A DNA stretch of 64,000 nucleotides, taken from assembly GCF_000067165.1 (NCBI RefSeq), contig NC_010162.1, positions 7,881,001-7,945,000 on the forward strand, read 5' to 3'. Under the pieces are notes generated by a model. It saw only the letters and a program-made list of their open reading frames with translations, made no database searches and was not told the DNA's origin. This DNA comes from Sorangium cellulosum So ce56 (GTDB taxonomy: Bacteria; Myxococcota_A; Polyangia; Polyangiales; Polyangiaceae). Below are positions 1-5,888 of this stretch, piece after piece. The number at the start of each line of letters is the position of its first letter. Position 1 is the first letter of the stretch. Both the position numbers and the translations under genes were made by a program.

Positions 1-707
1 GGGCGCACGGCGCAGGCCGGAGGGCAGGCCGAGCGGAGGAGCGCGAGCCGGCGGCGCGGCCGACGCTGGCGGCGCGGCCGACGCTCGCGGCGCGGGCGCT
101 CGCCCTCGTGCTCGCCGTCCTGTCGCTGCTCCTGCGCCGCACGACGACACGACGACGCGCCATGCGCACGTGCTCCCGATCGGCACGGCGGGCGGACCTT
201 CGCGTCGCGCCGCGCTCCGGGAGGGCCCGTCGTGGCCGCCGCCCCTCGCGGCGCCCCCCGCCGCCTCTCGCGGCGCCCCCCAAGGCAGAGCTCGTCTGGA
301 CCGGGCGGCGCCGCTCCCGGACTCGACACGCGTGGAGCGCCGACGAGCCGCCATGGAACGACGTGAAGCGCGCCGCACGTCGCAAACTGCCCCAGGAGAG
401 GGCGCCTCGTCGCTTCGTGCCACACCGCCGCGCCACCCTGGAGATCCATGAGGGACGCAAGAACTGGCTCCCTCCGCGCAGAGCCTGCGCCTCCGCGCGC
501 GCGCCTGGCGCGCTCGGCCGTGAAGGAGCGCGCCGCGCGGCGGTTTCGCGGTTGAGCGGCCATGGCAGCGAACTTGCTACCTGATCACGCCGAGCACACG
601 CGAGGTGTTCACGATCGCAGGCCAATCCCTCCGAGCCTGCGCCTCCGGCGAAGCAGACGCATGACCGCAGTGGGGCGTCCCAGCGACGCAGGATGAAAGG
701 AGAGAGC
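1..707. other. leading region without a supported gene
   Basis: About 700 bases with no reading frame I can defend. Positions 54-97 hold a short imperfect tandem repeat (two copies of ggcgcggccgacgct plus a partial one). The frame through 3-160 has high GC3 and would encode a hydrophobic Leu/Val-rich run followed by Arg residues, so it could be the C-terminal membrane segment of a gene starting before the window. Past about 160 the same frame becomes Arg/Pro-rich and loses coding character. Confidence 0.4.
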
Positions 708-1283
708 ATGCAAGTGGAGCTCACCTTCCGACACATCGGCAAAAGCCCCTCGCTCGAGGAGCTGATCCGGGAGCAAGCGAACAAGATCGAGCGCTTCAAC
801 GACCACATCAACAGCTGCGCGGTGGTGGTCGAGCGCGACCACGCGAGCATGGGCACGGGCGGAGAGTACCGCGTGCGCGTCGACCTCCACGTGGCCGGCA
901 AGCACGAGATCGTGAGCGAGGAGCGGGCCGCGAGGAACCTGCTGCCGGCGGCGGTGCGCGACGTGTTCCAGCGCGCCGGTCGCCAGCTCAAGAAGCTCGC
1001 GGACGAGCACCGGAGCGAGGTGAAAGCACACCCGGCGCAGGACACGGCCGGCGTGATCTCTAAGCTGTTCAACGACTACGGGTTCATCACGACGATCGAT
1101 GGTCGGGAGATCTATTTCCACGAGCGAAGCATCGTATCGGCGCCGTTCTCCGATCTGAGGGTCGGCATGGGCGTCGCCTACACCGAGGAGGACGGCGACG
1201 AGGGGCCTCAGGCGAGCAGCGTGCGCGTCGTGGACGCGCGCGGCGGCAACCGTGGCCGCGAGGAGATACCTACGCTCAGCTAG
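708..1283 (+). CDS. ribosome hibernation factor (HPF/RaiA) fused to a cold-shock domain
   Basis: A 191-residue protein. Residues 1 to about 100 read as an HPF/RaiA (S30AE) domain: a beta strand MQVELTFRHI, then a helix, then basic segments ending in FQRAGRQLKKL. Residues about 111-190 read as a cold-shock domain with an RNP1-like NDYGFI and an RNP2-like IYFHERSI. HPF domains bind the decoding centre of the 30S subunit and silence ribosomes; the cold-shock domain binds single-stranded RNA. The ATG at 708 is preferred to the in-frame ATG at 693 because AAAGGAGAG ends just before it. Known long HPFs carry a different C-terminal dimerisation domain, so here the RNA-binding fold replaces it. Cytoplasmic. 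The domain calls are confident; the physiological role is inference. Confidence 0.85.
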   Translation: MQVELTFRHIGKSPSLEELIREQANKIERFNDHINSCAVVVERDHASMGTGGEYRVRVDLHVAGKHEIVSEERAARNLLPAAVRDVFQRAGRQLKKLADEHRSEVKAHPAQDTAGVISKLFNDYGFITTIDGREIYFHERSIVSAPFSDLRVGMGVAYTEEDGDEGPQASSVRVVDARGGNRGREEIPTLS

Positions 1284-1342
1284 CCCGAACGCGCGGGGCT
1301 CGGGCGCGCGGCGCGAGCCCCGCCTCCCGCTGTCCGCCGAGG

Positions 1343-3559
1343 CTATATCGTCGTATCGCGTCGCCACCGCCAGCGGGGCGCCGGCCGAGGCTTCGGCTCC
1401 GCCGGAGGCTCGGCCGGCGGCGTCGCGATCTCCTCTCTCTCTTCCTTCGCAGGAGGCATGTCCCCGTCCGCGGGAGGCTCTGGCTGCGGCCGCGCCCTGC
1501 GCTGCCGCAGGGCGCACTCCTCGTTCTGCCTCTCCAGCGCGTCGATCTGCGCGGAGGCCTCGTCGAGCCTGCGCTCGAGCAGGCCCACGCGCGTGGACTC
1601 GCGCCTCAGCTCCGACAGGGCGGCCCTGAGCTCGTGCTCGCTCGAGCGGAGGGCGGCCCTCACCCTCTCGCGCTCGTCCTCGGCCTGTCCGAGCCGCGCC
1701 GACAGGCGCTCGCGGTCGCCCTCGAGCCCGGCGATCTCGCGCTCCATGGCGCTCCTCGACTGCTCGTAGCGCTCGTCGGCCTCCGCCTTCGCGGCGGCCG
1801 CGGCCTGCGCCGCGCGCCTCGCGCGGAGCTCGGCGCCCTCGGCCAGGCGCTTCGCCTCGGTCATCGAGTCCCTGGCGGAGTTGGCGCTCTTCGCGTCGTC
1901 GCTCGCCTTCATCGCGAGCGCGAGCGCCTCCTCGGTGGCGCGCTGCGCCTCGGTCATCTTCGCGAGGGCCTCCTGCGCGGAGGAGTTCGCGGCCGCCTCG
2001 AGGCGGCTGTGCTCCCGCGCGGCGCGCTCGGCGGCCTCGGCCGTCGCGCGCGCCCGCGTCGCGTGCACCCAGAACACCGTGGTCGTCGCGACCATGCCCA
2101 TCAGGAAGACCACGCCGAGCGCAAGGAGCACCCGCGTGAGCCGCTCGCGGCGGGCCTCCGCGCCGAGGGCCGCGTCGAGGAAGCTGCGCTCCAGGCCCGA
2201 CAGGTCGTCGATGTCCCGGGCCCACGCGGACAGCTCGTGCAGCGCCTTTCCGCGCGGCAGGAGCCTCGGCGCCCTGCCGCTCGCGACCCACCTCGAGAGC
2301 GCCTCGTCGAGCTCCTTCTTCGCCCGGCCGAGCCGGTGCAGCGCCGTCGCCACCTCCGCCATGCGCGGCCGCGCATCGGGGTCGAACGACAGCACCCGGT
2401 GGACGAGGGCGACGAGATCGGGCGGCGTGGCGGCGCTCATCGGGGGCGGCCACGCGCCGCGCGGCGCGTCCGGCGTCTGCCCCTCGAGCAGCTCGTAGAG
2501 GATGACGCCGAGGGAGTAGACGTCCGCCTTGACGTCGACGCTCCCGGAGTGGCGCTCCTGCTCCGGCGCCATGTAGCTCCTCGTCCCGAGGCCCCACGCG
2601 CCTTCCTGCGTGAACGGCATCGTGGGCTGTCCCGCGCCCCCGCCGCTCGACGCGGGCCCGGCGGGCTCGATGGACACGCGCCCCGCGGCAGCGGAGACCA
2701 CCCCGGGCGGGATCTCGACCGGCGCGGGGAAGGTCTGGATCGCAGGCCTCTCGAGGCTCACGCGAGGAAGGCTCCGGAGCGCGTCGTCCTCTCGCGGGTC
2801 GCTCTCCGCCGTCGAGCTCTCTTCGCTCTCCGCCGTCGTGCGCGCGTCGCTCGCAGGGCCGCTCGCGATCCCCGCCCAGCCGGCGGCGCTCTCGGGGTCG
2901 GGCGCCATCCCCACCGTCGGCGCGGTCGGCGCCGAGAGCTCGGTGCGGAGCGTGGGCACGGAAGCGGGCGCGATGGAGCCCCTCGCGTCCAGCTCCAGCA
3001 CCTCGGGGAGGCCGCCCCAGAGGACCTTCGCGATGCCGAAATCGAGGATCTTGACGCGGCTGCCCCCGGGGGCGAGCTCGTCGTCGATCACCATGATGTT
3101 CTCCGGCTTCAGATCGCGGTGGACGACCTTGGACGCGTGGGCCGCGGCCATGGCCGACGCGATCTGGTAGCCGAGCCGCACGACCTGCCGCGGCCGATCC
3201 GCGGCGGGCACGGCCTGCACCCAGTCGCGCAGCCCCCGCCCGTCCAGGTACTCCATCACGATGTAGGGCGAGCCGTCCTCGAGCTCACCGGAGTCGAAGA
3301 CACGGACGATGCCGGGGTGGTTGATGATGTTGACGGCGATCGCCTCCTGCCGGAAGCGAGCCACGACGTCCGGCCGGCGGGCGTAGTCGCCGAGCAGCAC
3401 CTTGATCGCCGCCCGCGCCCGCGTCTTCGGGTGCCGCGCCCGGAAGACGCGCCCCATCCCGCCGCGGCCGAGCTCTCCCTCGATGAGCCAGCCCCGCAGG
3501 ATCGCGGGGAACGGCGCGTCCTCGTCCTCCGCGCGGCCTTCGGCCTGACGCGTCTCCAT
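1343..3559 (-). CDS. membrane-anchored Ser/Thr protein kinase with an insert in the activation segment
   Basis: A Hanks-type kinase of 738 residues. The glycine loop GRGGMGRVF is at about 31-39, the ATP lysine in AIKVLL at about 53, the catalytic loop HRDLKPEN at about 147-154 and DFG at 173-175. The APE motif only appears at about 331-333, so DFG and APE are about 158 residues apart instead of the usual 25-35. The extra stretch (about 180-320) is Pro/Ala/Ser/Glu-rich and probably disordered. A single membrane helix lies near 475-497 and is followed by a long Ala/Glu/Arg-rich coiled coil and a Pro-rich tail, placing the kinase in the cytoplasm and the coiled coil outside. Substrates are unknown. 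The gene is monocistronic and faces the HPF fusion gene. Confidence 0.9.
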   Translation of the reverse strand: METRQAEGRAEDEDAPFPAILRGWLIEGELGRGGMGRVFRARHPKTRARAAIKVLLGDYARRPDVVARFRQEAIAVNIINHPGIVRVFDSGELEDGSPYIVMEYLDGRGLRDWVQAVPAADRPRQVVRLGYQIASAMAAAHASKVVHRDLKPENIMVIDDELAPGGSRVKILDFGIAKVLWGGLPEVLELDARGSIAPASVPTLRTELSAPTAPTVGMAPDPESAAGWAGIASGPASDARTTAESEESSTAESDPREDDALRSLPRVSLERPAIQTFPAPVEIPPGVVSAAAGRVSIEPAGPASSGGGAGQPTMPFTQEGAWGLGTRSYMAPEQERHSGSVDVKADVYSLGVILYELLEGQTPDAPRGAWPPPMSAATPPDLVALVHRVLSFDPDARPRMAEVATALHRLGRAKKELDEALSRWVASGRAPRLLPRGKALHELSAWARDIDDLSGLERSFLDAALGAEARRERLTRVLLALGVVFLMGMVATTTVFWVHATRARATAEAAERAAREHSRLEAAANSSAQEALAKMTEAQRATEEALALAMKASDDAKSANSARDSMTEAKRLAEGAELRARRAAQAAAAAKAEADERYEQSRSAMEREIAGLEGDRERLSARLGQAEDERERVRAALRSSEHELRAALSELRRESTRVGLLERRLDEASAQIDALERQNEECALRQRRARPQPEPPADGDMPPAKEEREEIATPPAEPPAEPKPRPAPRWRWRRDTTI

Positions 3560-3672
3560 GCCTGGCCATCCTGCACCCGCGCGGCCCCCGGCGGAAGCCC
3601 CGACGCGCGCCGACGCGCCCGACCCGCCGTCTGCACGACGGGCCGCGGGCGCGCCGGCGCGAGGGGCTCAGC

Positions 3673-4191
3673 TCACCCCGAGCTCGCGCAGTAGCCTGCC
3701 CACACCTCCGGGATGCGCCGCTCGCTCAGGCCCATGACGGGCGCGGGCGGCAGCCACTTCGGCTTCACGGGGGCGCGGAGCAGCTTCATGCCGGCCTGCT
3801 CCGGGGTACGCCCCCGCTTCGCCGAGTTGCACGCGTAGCAGGAAGCGACGATGTTGTCCCAGACGGTCTTGCCGCCCTGCACACGCGGGATGACGTGATC
3901 GTAGTTGAGCTCACGGGCCACCTTCTGCACGCCGCAGTACTGGCAGCGGAAGCCGTCGCGCAGGAGGACGTTGAGCCGCGAGAACTTCACGCCGCGCTTC
4001 ATCCCAAGCGTCGGCCGCTTCAGCCGCACCACCGCGGGCGCCTTGATGGAGAGCGACGGCGACCGGATGACGTCGTCGTACACCTCGATGACCTCCACCT
4101 TGCCCAGGAAGCTCATCGTGACGGCGGTCTGCCAGGGGATGACCTTATGGGGCACCATCCATGGCGTCAAAAGCAGCGTCTGCGCGGTCAT
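3673..4191 (-). CDS. HNH endonuclease family protein
   Basis: A 172-residue protein with a zinc-braced HNH (beta-beta-alpha metal) core: CQYCG, then NYDHVIPR carrying the catalytic-type histidine, then CYACNSAKRGRTP providing the second CxxC. The N-terminal 80 residues form a beta-rich region found in the common stand-alone bacterial HNH proteins. Such proteins nick or cut DNA non-specifically or act as homing-type nucleases; the target here is unknown. The gene lies immediately downstream of the tRNA array on the same strand, with the nearest tRNA starting about 60 bases upstream. HNH genes are often mobile and found at tRNA loci, but no flanking repeats were seen. Family assignment is firm; any functional link to the array is conjecture. 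Confidence 0.85.
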   Translation of the reverse strand: MTAQTLLLTPWMVPHKVIPWQTAVTMSFLGKVEVIEVYDDVIRSPSLSIKAPAVVRLKRPTLGMKRGVKFSRLNVLLRDGFRCQYCGVQKVARELNYDHVIPRVQGGKTVWDNIVASCYACNSAKRGRTPEQAGMKLLRAPVKPKWLPPAPVMGLSERRIPEVWAGYCASSG

Positions 4192-4251
4192 GGCCCACCT
4201 CTCTATCGTCTCTTTCTCTTCATGACGTCACTCCAGGTTAGACGCAATCGG

Positions 4252-4324
4252 TGCCCGGGGAGGGAGTCGAACCCCCAGATGGCTGGGTCTAAGCCAGCAG
4301 CGTTTGCCGTTTCGCCACCCGGGC
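4252..4324 (-). tRNA. tRNA-like, anticodon UAG (Leu), class I shape
   Basis: Acceptor GCCCGGG pairs with CCCGGGC and the discriminator is A. The D arm has a 3-bp GCG/CGC stem. The anticodon stem GCTGG/CCAGC closes the loop CTTAGAC, giving anticodon UAG (codon CUA). The T loop is TTCGACT. The variable loop is only 5 nt (CATCT), whereas bacterial tRNA-Leu has a long variable arm. The 3' end continues CCG, so CCA is not encoded. Confidence 0.8.
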
Positions 4325-4328
4325 AGGG

Positions 4329-4410
4329 TGTCACCGGTGGGACTCGAACCCACATACCCCGAAGGGCGCAGGATCTCAGCCTGCCACGTATGCCGTTCCG
4401 TCACGGTGAC
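4329..4410 (-). tRNA. tRNA-Leu (GAG)
   Basis: Acceptor GTCACCG/CGGTGAC with discriminator A. The anticodon loop CTGAGAT on stem GCAGG/CCTGC gives GAG (codon CUC). The long variable arm contains GCCCTTCGGGGT, as expected for class II tRNA-Leu. The T arm is GTGGG TTCGAGT CCCAC. CCC follows the discriminator, so CCA is not encoded. Confidence 0.92.
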
Positions 4411-4425
4411 GTCCGCGCGACGCGG

Positions 4426-4499
4426 TCTGAGTGGGAGGATTCGAACCTCCAGCCCCCGGCTCCCCGAGCCGGTGCTCTACCAGGTTGAGCCACACCCAG
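4426..4499 (-). tRNA. tRNA-Pro (GGG) with C at position 33
   Basis: Acceptor CTGGGTG pairs with CACTCAG including one G-U pair; the discriminator is A. The D arm is GCTC/GAGC and the T arm GGAGG TTCGAAT CCTCC. The anticodon stem CCGGC/GCCGG encloses TCGGGGA, so the anticodon is GGG and position 33 is C rather than the near-universal U. The body is nearly identical to the next tRNA upstream (4545-4618), suggesting duplication followed by anticodon change. CCG follows the discriminator. Confidence 0.87.
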
Positions 4500-4544
4500 A
4501 GGGTCTTCGTCGCGCGTCGCGGCGGAGCAGTCGCCCCTCCGCGG

Positions 4545-4618
4545 TCTGGGTGGGGGGATTCGAACCCCCAGTCCCCGGCTCCCGAAGCCGGTGCTCTACC
4601 AGGTTGAGCCACACCCAG
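4545..4618 (-). tRNA. tRNA-Pro (CGG)
   Basis: Acceptor CTGGGTG/CACCCAG fully paired, discriminator A. The anticodon stem CCGGC/GCCGG closes the loop TTCGGGA, giving CGG (codon CCG) with a normal U33. The T arm is GGGGG TTCGAAT CCCCC. It differs from the tRNA at 4426-4499 mainly in the anticodon loop, variable loop and T stem. CCG follows the discriminator. Confidence 0.92.
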
Positions 4619-4704
4619 AAATCTATCCTCAAGATGGAATTGGCAGGCTCGCCCGCTCGGGCGCGGGCGCCCAAAGGCGCACGCTGGCGAGCGGAGCGGC
4701 CCGG
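4619..4704 (-). other. spacer with strong predicted hairpin
   Basis: The 86-base spacer between the Pro(CGG) and Glu tRNAs contains the complementary arms GCTCGCC and GGCGAGC around an internal GCGCC/GGCGC element. It is more structured than needed for a linker and could be a processed RNA or a folding insulator between tRNAs. No CCGAAGG-like motif is present. Confidence 0.3.
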
Positions 4705-4778
4705 TGTCCCCAGCGGGATTCGAACCCGCGCCTCCGGAGCGAAAATCCGGCCGCCTGAGCCTCTAGCGAGATGGGGAC
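4705..4778 (-). tRNA. tRNA-Glu (UUC)
   Basis: Acceptor GTCCCCA/TGGGGAC, discriminator A. The anticodon stem CCGGA/TCCGG holds the loop TTTTCGC, giving UUC. The D arm resembles the tRNA-Glu pattern (CTAGAGGC). T loop TTCGAAT. CCG follows the discriminator, so CCA is not encoded. Confidence 0.92.
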
Positions 4779-4876
4779 AGGGACACATGATAAGCGCTGA
4801 ACAGGAGAGCCGACCTGCGGCCCCGGCGCCGCGACGTCGCGGGCGCAGAGCGCCGCGAGGGGCGGCCCCTGACAGG

Positions 4877-4947
4877 AGCGGTGGAGGAGAATCGAACTCC
4901 CATCGCGAGCCTGGCACGCTCGCACTCTACCGTTGAGCTACCACCGC
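4877..4947 (-). tRNA. tRNA-Gly (GCC)
   Basis: Acceptor GCGGTGG/CCACCGC with discriminator U, typical of bacterial tRNA-Gly. The anticodon stem CGAGC/GCTCG closes the loop GTGCCAG, giving GCC. The D arm is GCTC AACGGTA GAGT and the T arm GGGAG TTCGATT CTCCT. CCU follows the discriminator. Confidence 0.93.
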
Positions 4948-4957
4948 GGGTTCATCG

Positions 4958-5031
4958 AAAAAAAAAGAGGCGGGCCGCCGGGCGCCGCGCGCCCGCACAT
5001 CGTGTGCGGCCGCCGGACGGCGGCCCGCCTC
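4958..5031 (-). terminator. probable intrinsic terminator inside the tRNA array
   Basis: On the minus strand a perfect 14-bp stem (arms 5018-5031 and 4967-4980) with an internally folded 37-nt loop is followed at once by nine T residues (4966-4958). This is a good rho-independent terminator for transcripts coming from the Ala tRNA side. It would split the array, so the six downstream tRNAs (Gly to Leu) need read-through or their own promoter. Confidence 0.65.
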
Positions 5032-5128
5032 GGCAACGAGACGAACGAACGGGCAAAGGGCGCCGTGGGGAGGCCCCAAGGGGGAACTGCCAAGCGGCAT
5101 GGTAACCCACGAGCATTGGCCCGTCCGG

Positions 5129-5200
5129 TGGAGCGACGAGGGGTCGAACCTCGATCCCTGCCGTGCGAAGGCAGTGTTCTCCCGGTTGAACTATCACCCC
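5129..5200 (-). tRNA. tRNA-Ala (CGC)
   Basis: Acceptor GGGGTGA pairs with TCGCTCC and contains G3-U70, the main alanine identity pair. The discriminator is A. The anticodon stem CTGCC/GGCAG closes the loop TTCGCAC, giving CGC (codon GCG). T arm CGAGG TTCGACC CCTCG. CCG follows the discriminator. Confidence 0.93.
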
Positions 5201-5218
5201 GAGCCAGCGGCTCTGGCG

Positions 5219-5332
5219 TCAGATCTTCATCATCGAACATCCATCTCCTTGTCTCCCCACGTCCCTTATCTCATTTACCTCCTTTACCTCCTCGTCCATT
5301 GGACGATCACTCATCGTTCGTATTGGGTTCAT
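5219..5332 (-). CDS. candidate small protein between tRNA genes
   Basis: A 37-codon frame beginning MNPIRTMSDRPMDEEV and ending DGCSMMKI, rich in acidic and Met residues. A strong Shine-Dalgarno AAAGGAG lies 6 bases before the ATG at 5332. The 150-base spacer it occupies (5201-5351) is clearly lower in GC than its surroundings and is the longest AT-rich patch in the array. I do not recognise the sequence. It could be a real regulatory or toxin-like peptide, or a chance frame in a purine-rich stretch of minus-strand RNA. Confidence 0.35.
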   Translation of the reverse strand: MNPIRTMSDRPMDEEVKEVNEIRDVGRQGDGCSMMKI

Positions 5333-5351
5333 CGCGCTCCTTTCTTTGCGG

Positions 5352-5421
5352 CGGGGCGTGAAGGAATCGAACCTTCTCGCAGGAGTTTTGGAGGCTCCGC
5401 CGTCTCCATGACGCACACCCC
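5352..5421 (-). tRNA. tRNA-Trp (CCA) with a minimal D arm
   Basis: Acceptor GGGGTGT/ACGCCCC and discriminator G, as in tRNA-Trp. The anticodon loop CTCCAAA gives CCA; the stem GGAGC/ACTCC has one C-A mismatch next to the loop. The D arm is reduced to a 3-bp GTC/GAC stem with a 5-nt loop ATGGA, and position 8 is G instead of U. T arm GAAGG TTCGATT CCTTC. Total 70 nt. CCG follows the discriminator. Confidence 0.82.
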
Positions 5422-5425
5422 GAGG

Positions 5426-5497
5426 CGCCCCCGAGGAGGATCGAACTCCCCTCACCTGATCGACAATCAGGCTGCCTCACCAGATGCATACGAGGGC
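5426..5497 (-). tRNA. tRNA-Asp (GUC)
   Basis: Acceptor GCCCTCG/CGGGGGC with one U-G pair, discriminator G as in tRNA-Asp. The anticodon stem CCTGA/TCAGG closes the loop TTGTCGA, giving GUC. T arm GGGAG TTCGATC CTCCT. It lies only 4 bases upstream of the Trp tRNA, so the two must be separated by RNase P and 3' processing from one transcript. CCU follows the discriminator. Confidence 0.92.
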
Positions 5498-5504
5498 AAA
5501 CCAG

Positions 5505-5628
5505 CGCCGCCGACGGGATTCGAACCCGCGTCATCCAGATGGATGGTAACCGTCCTCCTTCGGCCCGGATCGGGCAAACGGGTGGAGAGCGGAATGTCAG
5601 GTGCTCTACCAGGCTGAGCTACGGCGGC
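5505..5628 (-). ncRNA. tRNA/Y-RNA chimera: tRNA body with a Ro60-binding-like arm in place of the anticodon arm
   Basis: A 124-nt element with a complete tRNA frame: acceptor GCCGCCG/CGGCGGC, U8, D arm GCTC AGCCTGGTA GAGC, T arm GCGGG TTCGAAT CCCGT. Between D arm and T arm there are 72 nt instead of about 22 and no anticodon stem-loop can be drawn. Instead a 43-nt module (5550-5592) forms a 9-nt stem CCGCTCTCC/GGAGGACGG with one C-A mismatch, an asymmetric internal loop (8 nt opposite CGAA) and a capping hairpin GCCCG-ATC-CGGGC. The strand GGGCCGAAGGAGG resembles GGUCCGAAGG of human Y1, part of its Ro60 site. A second small hairpin, CATCC-ATCT-GGATG, precedes the T arm. The 3' end lacks CC, unlike most true tRNAs here. 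Function is inferred. Confidence 0.75.
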
Positions 5629-5633
5629 AAGGT

Positions 5634-5702
5634 CGGGATCCGAGAACCGTCGTCCTTCGGCCCGGAGCGGGCGAGAGAGCGGGCGACGGAGAGGAGATCC
5701 CG
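5634..5702 (-). ncRNA. stand-alone Y-RNA-like element
   Basis: A 69-nt hairpin between the chimera at 5505-5628 and tRNA-Arg. The base is CGGGATC/GATCCCG (7 bp). An internal loop leads to the stem CCGTCGCCC/GGACGACGG with a single C-A mismatch, then an 8-nt/4-nt (CGAA) internal loop and the cap GCCCG-CTC-CGGGC. The upper two-thirds repeats the architecture of the chimera's module exactly, with compensating changes in the stem (for example CTCTCC/GGAGGA versus TCGCCC/GGACGA), which argues for a selected RNA fold. It has no D or T arm. It probably binds the TROVE protein encoded nearby; not shown. Confidence 0.7.
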
Positions 5703-5703
5703 G

Positions 5704-5775
5704 CGCCCCCGGCGGGACTCGAACCCGCATCGACCGGCTTCGTAGGCCGGCCCCTATCCATTCGGGCTCGGGGGC
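5704..5775 (-). tRNA. tRNA-Arg (ACG)
   Basis: Acceptor GCCCCCG/CGGGGGC, discriminator G. The anticodon stem CCGGC/GCCGG closes the loop CTACGAA, the classic tRNA-Arg loop with anticodon ACG (A34 normally edited to inosine). T arm GCGGG TTCGAGT CCCGC. Position 8 appears to be A rather than U. CCG follows the discriminator; the flanking Y-like element begins one base later. Confidence 0.9.
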
Positions 5776-5785
5776 AGTTGCTGAG

Positions 5786-5888
5786 AGCGGAACGCTGGAG
5801 TCGAACCACGAGAACTGTCCCTCCGAGGCCCGGGAGATCCCGGGCAAAGGGTGAAGGACAGGTGCCATCCATCATGGCGGCGTCCCGC
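5786..5888 (-). ncRNA. second tRNA/Y-RNA chimera next to the TROVE gene
   Basis: A 103-nt element with acceptor-like arms GCGGGAC/GTTCCGC (7 bp with one G-U), a D-arm-like GCC ATGATGGAT GGC and a T-loop-like GTGG TTCGACT CCA whose stem is weak (about 3 good pairs). The anticodon position holds a stem CTGTCC/GGACAG (5856-5861 with 5815-5820), an internal loop containing CACCCTTT, and a capping hairpin GCCCGGG-ATCT-CCCGGGC. The 5' loop strand CACCC(G)TTTGCCCG is shared with the chimera at 5505-5628. The 3' strand reads GGGCCTCGGAGGGACAG, a looser match to the CCGAAGG motif. It starts about 70 nt after the TROVE stop codon and may be processed from the same transcript. Confidence 0.6.

Noticed and set aside
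108..584. 158-codon frame near the start of the window
   Set aside because: Arg-rich composition, no domain and no ribosome-binding site; at most its first part is the tail of an outside gene.
609..2597. Long minus-strand frame of 662 codons
   Set aside because: It covers the HPF-CSD gene and the kinase C-terminus in other frames and has the Arg/Gly/Ala composition of a GC-rich shadow.
4958..5031. Another Y-RNA element
   Set aside because: The fold ends in nine T residues and lacks the CCGAAGG strand and the 8/4 internal loop, so a terminator explains it better.
5505..5628. tRNA with an intron in the anticodon loop
   Set aside because: Removing the 43-nt module still leaves no anticodon stem of five pairs with a seven-base loop, the insert is too short for a group I intron, and the same module stands alone at 5634-5702. 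It remains the main alternative.
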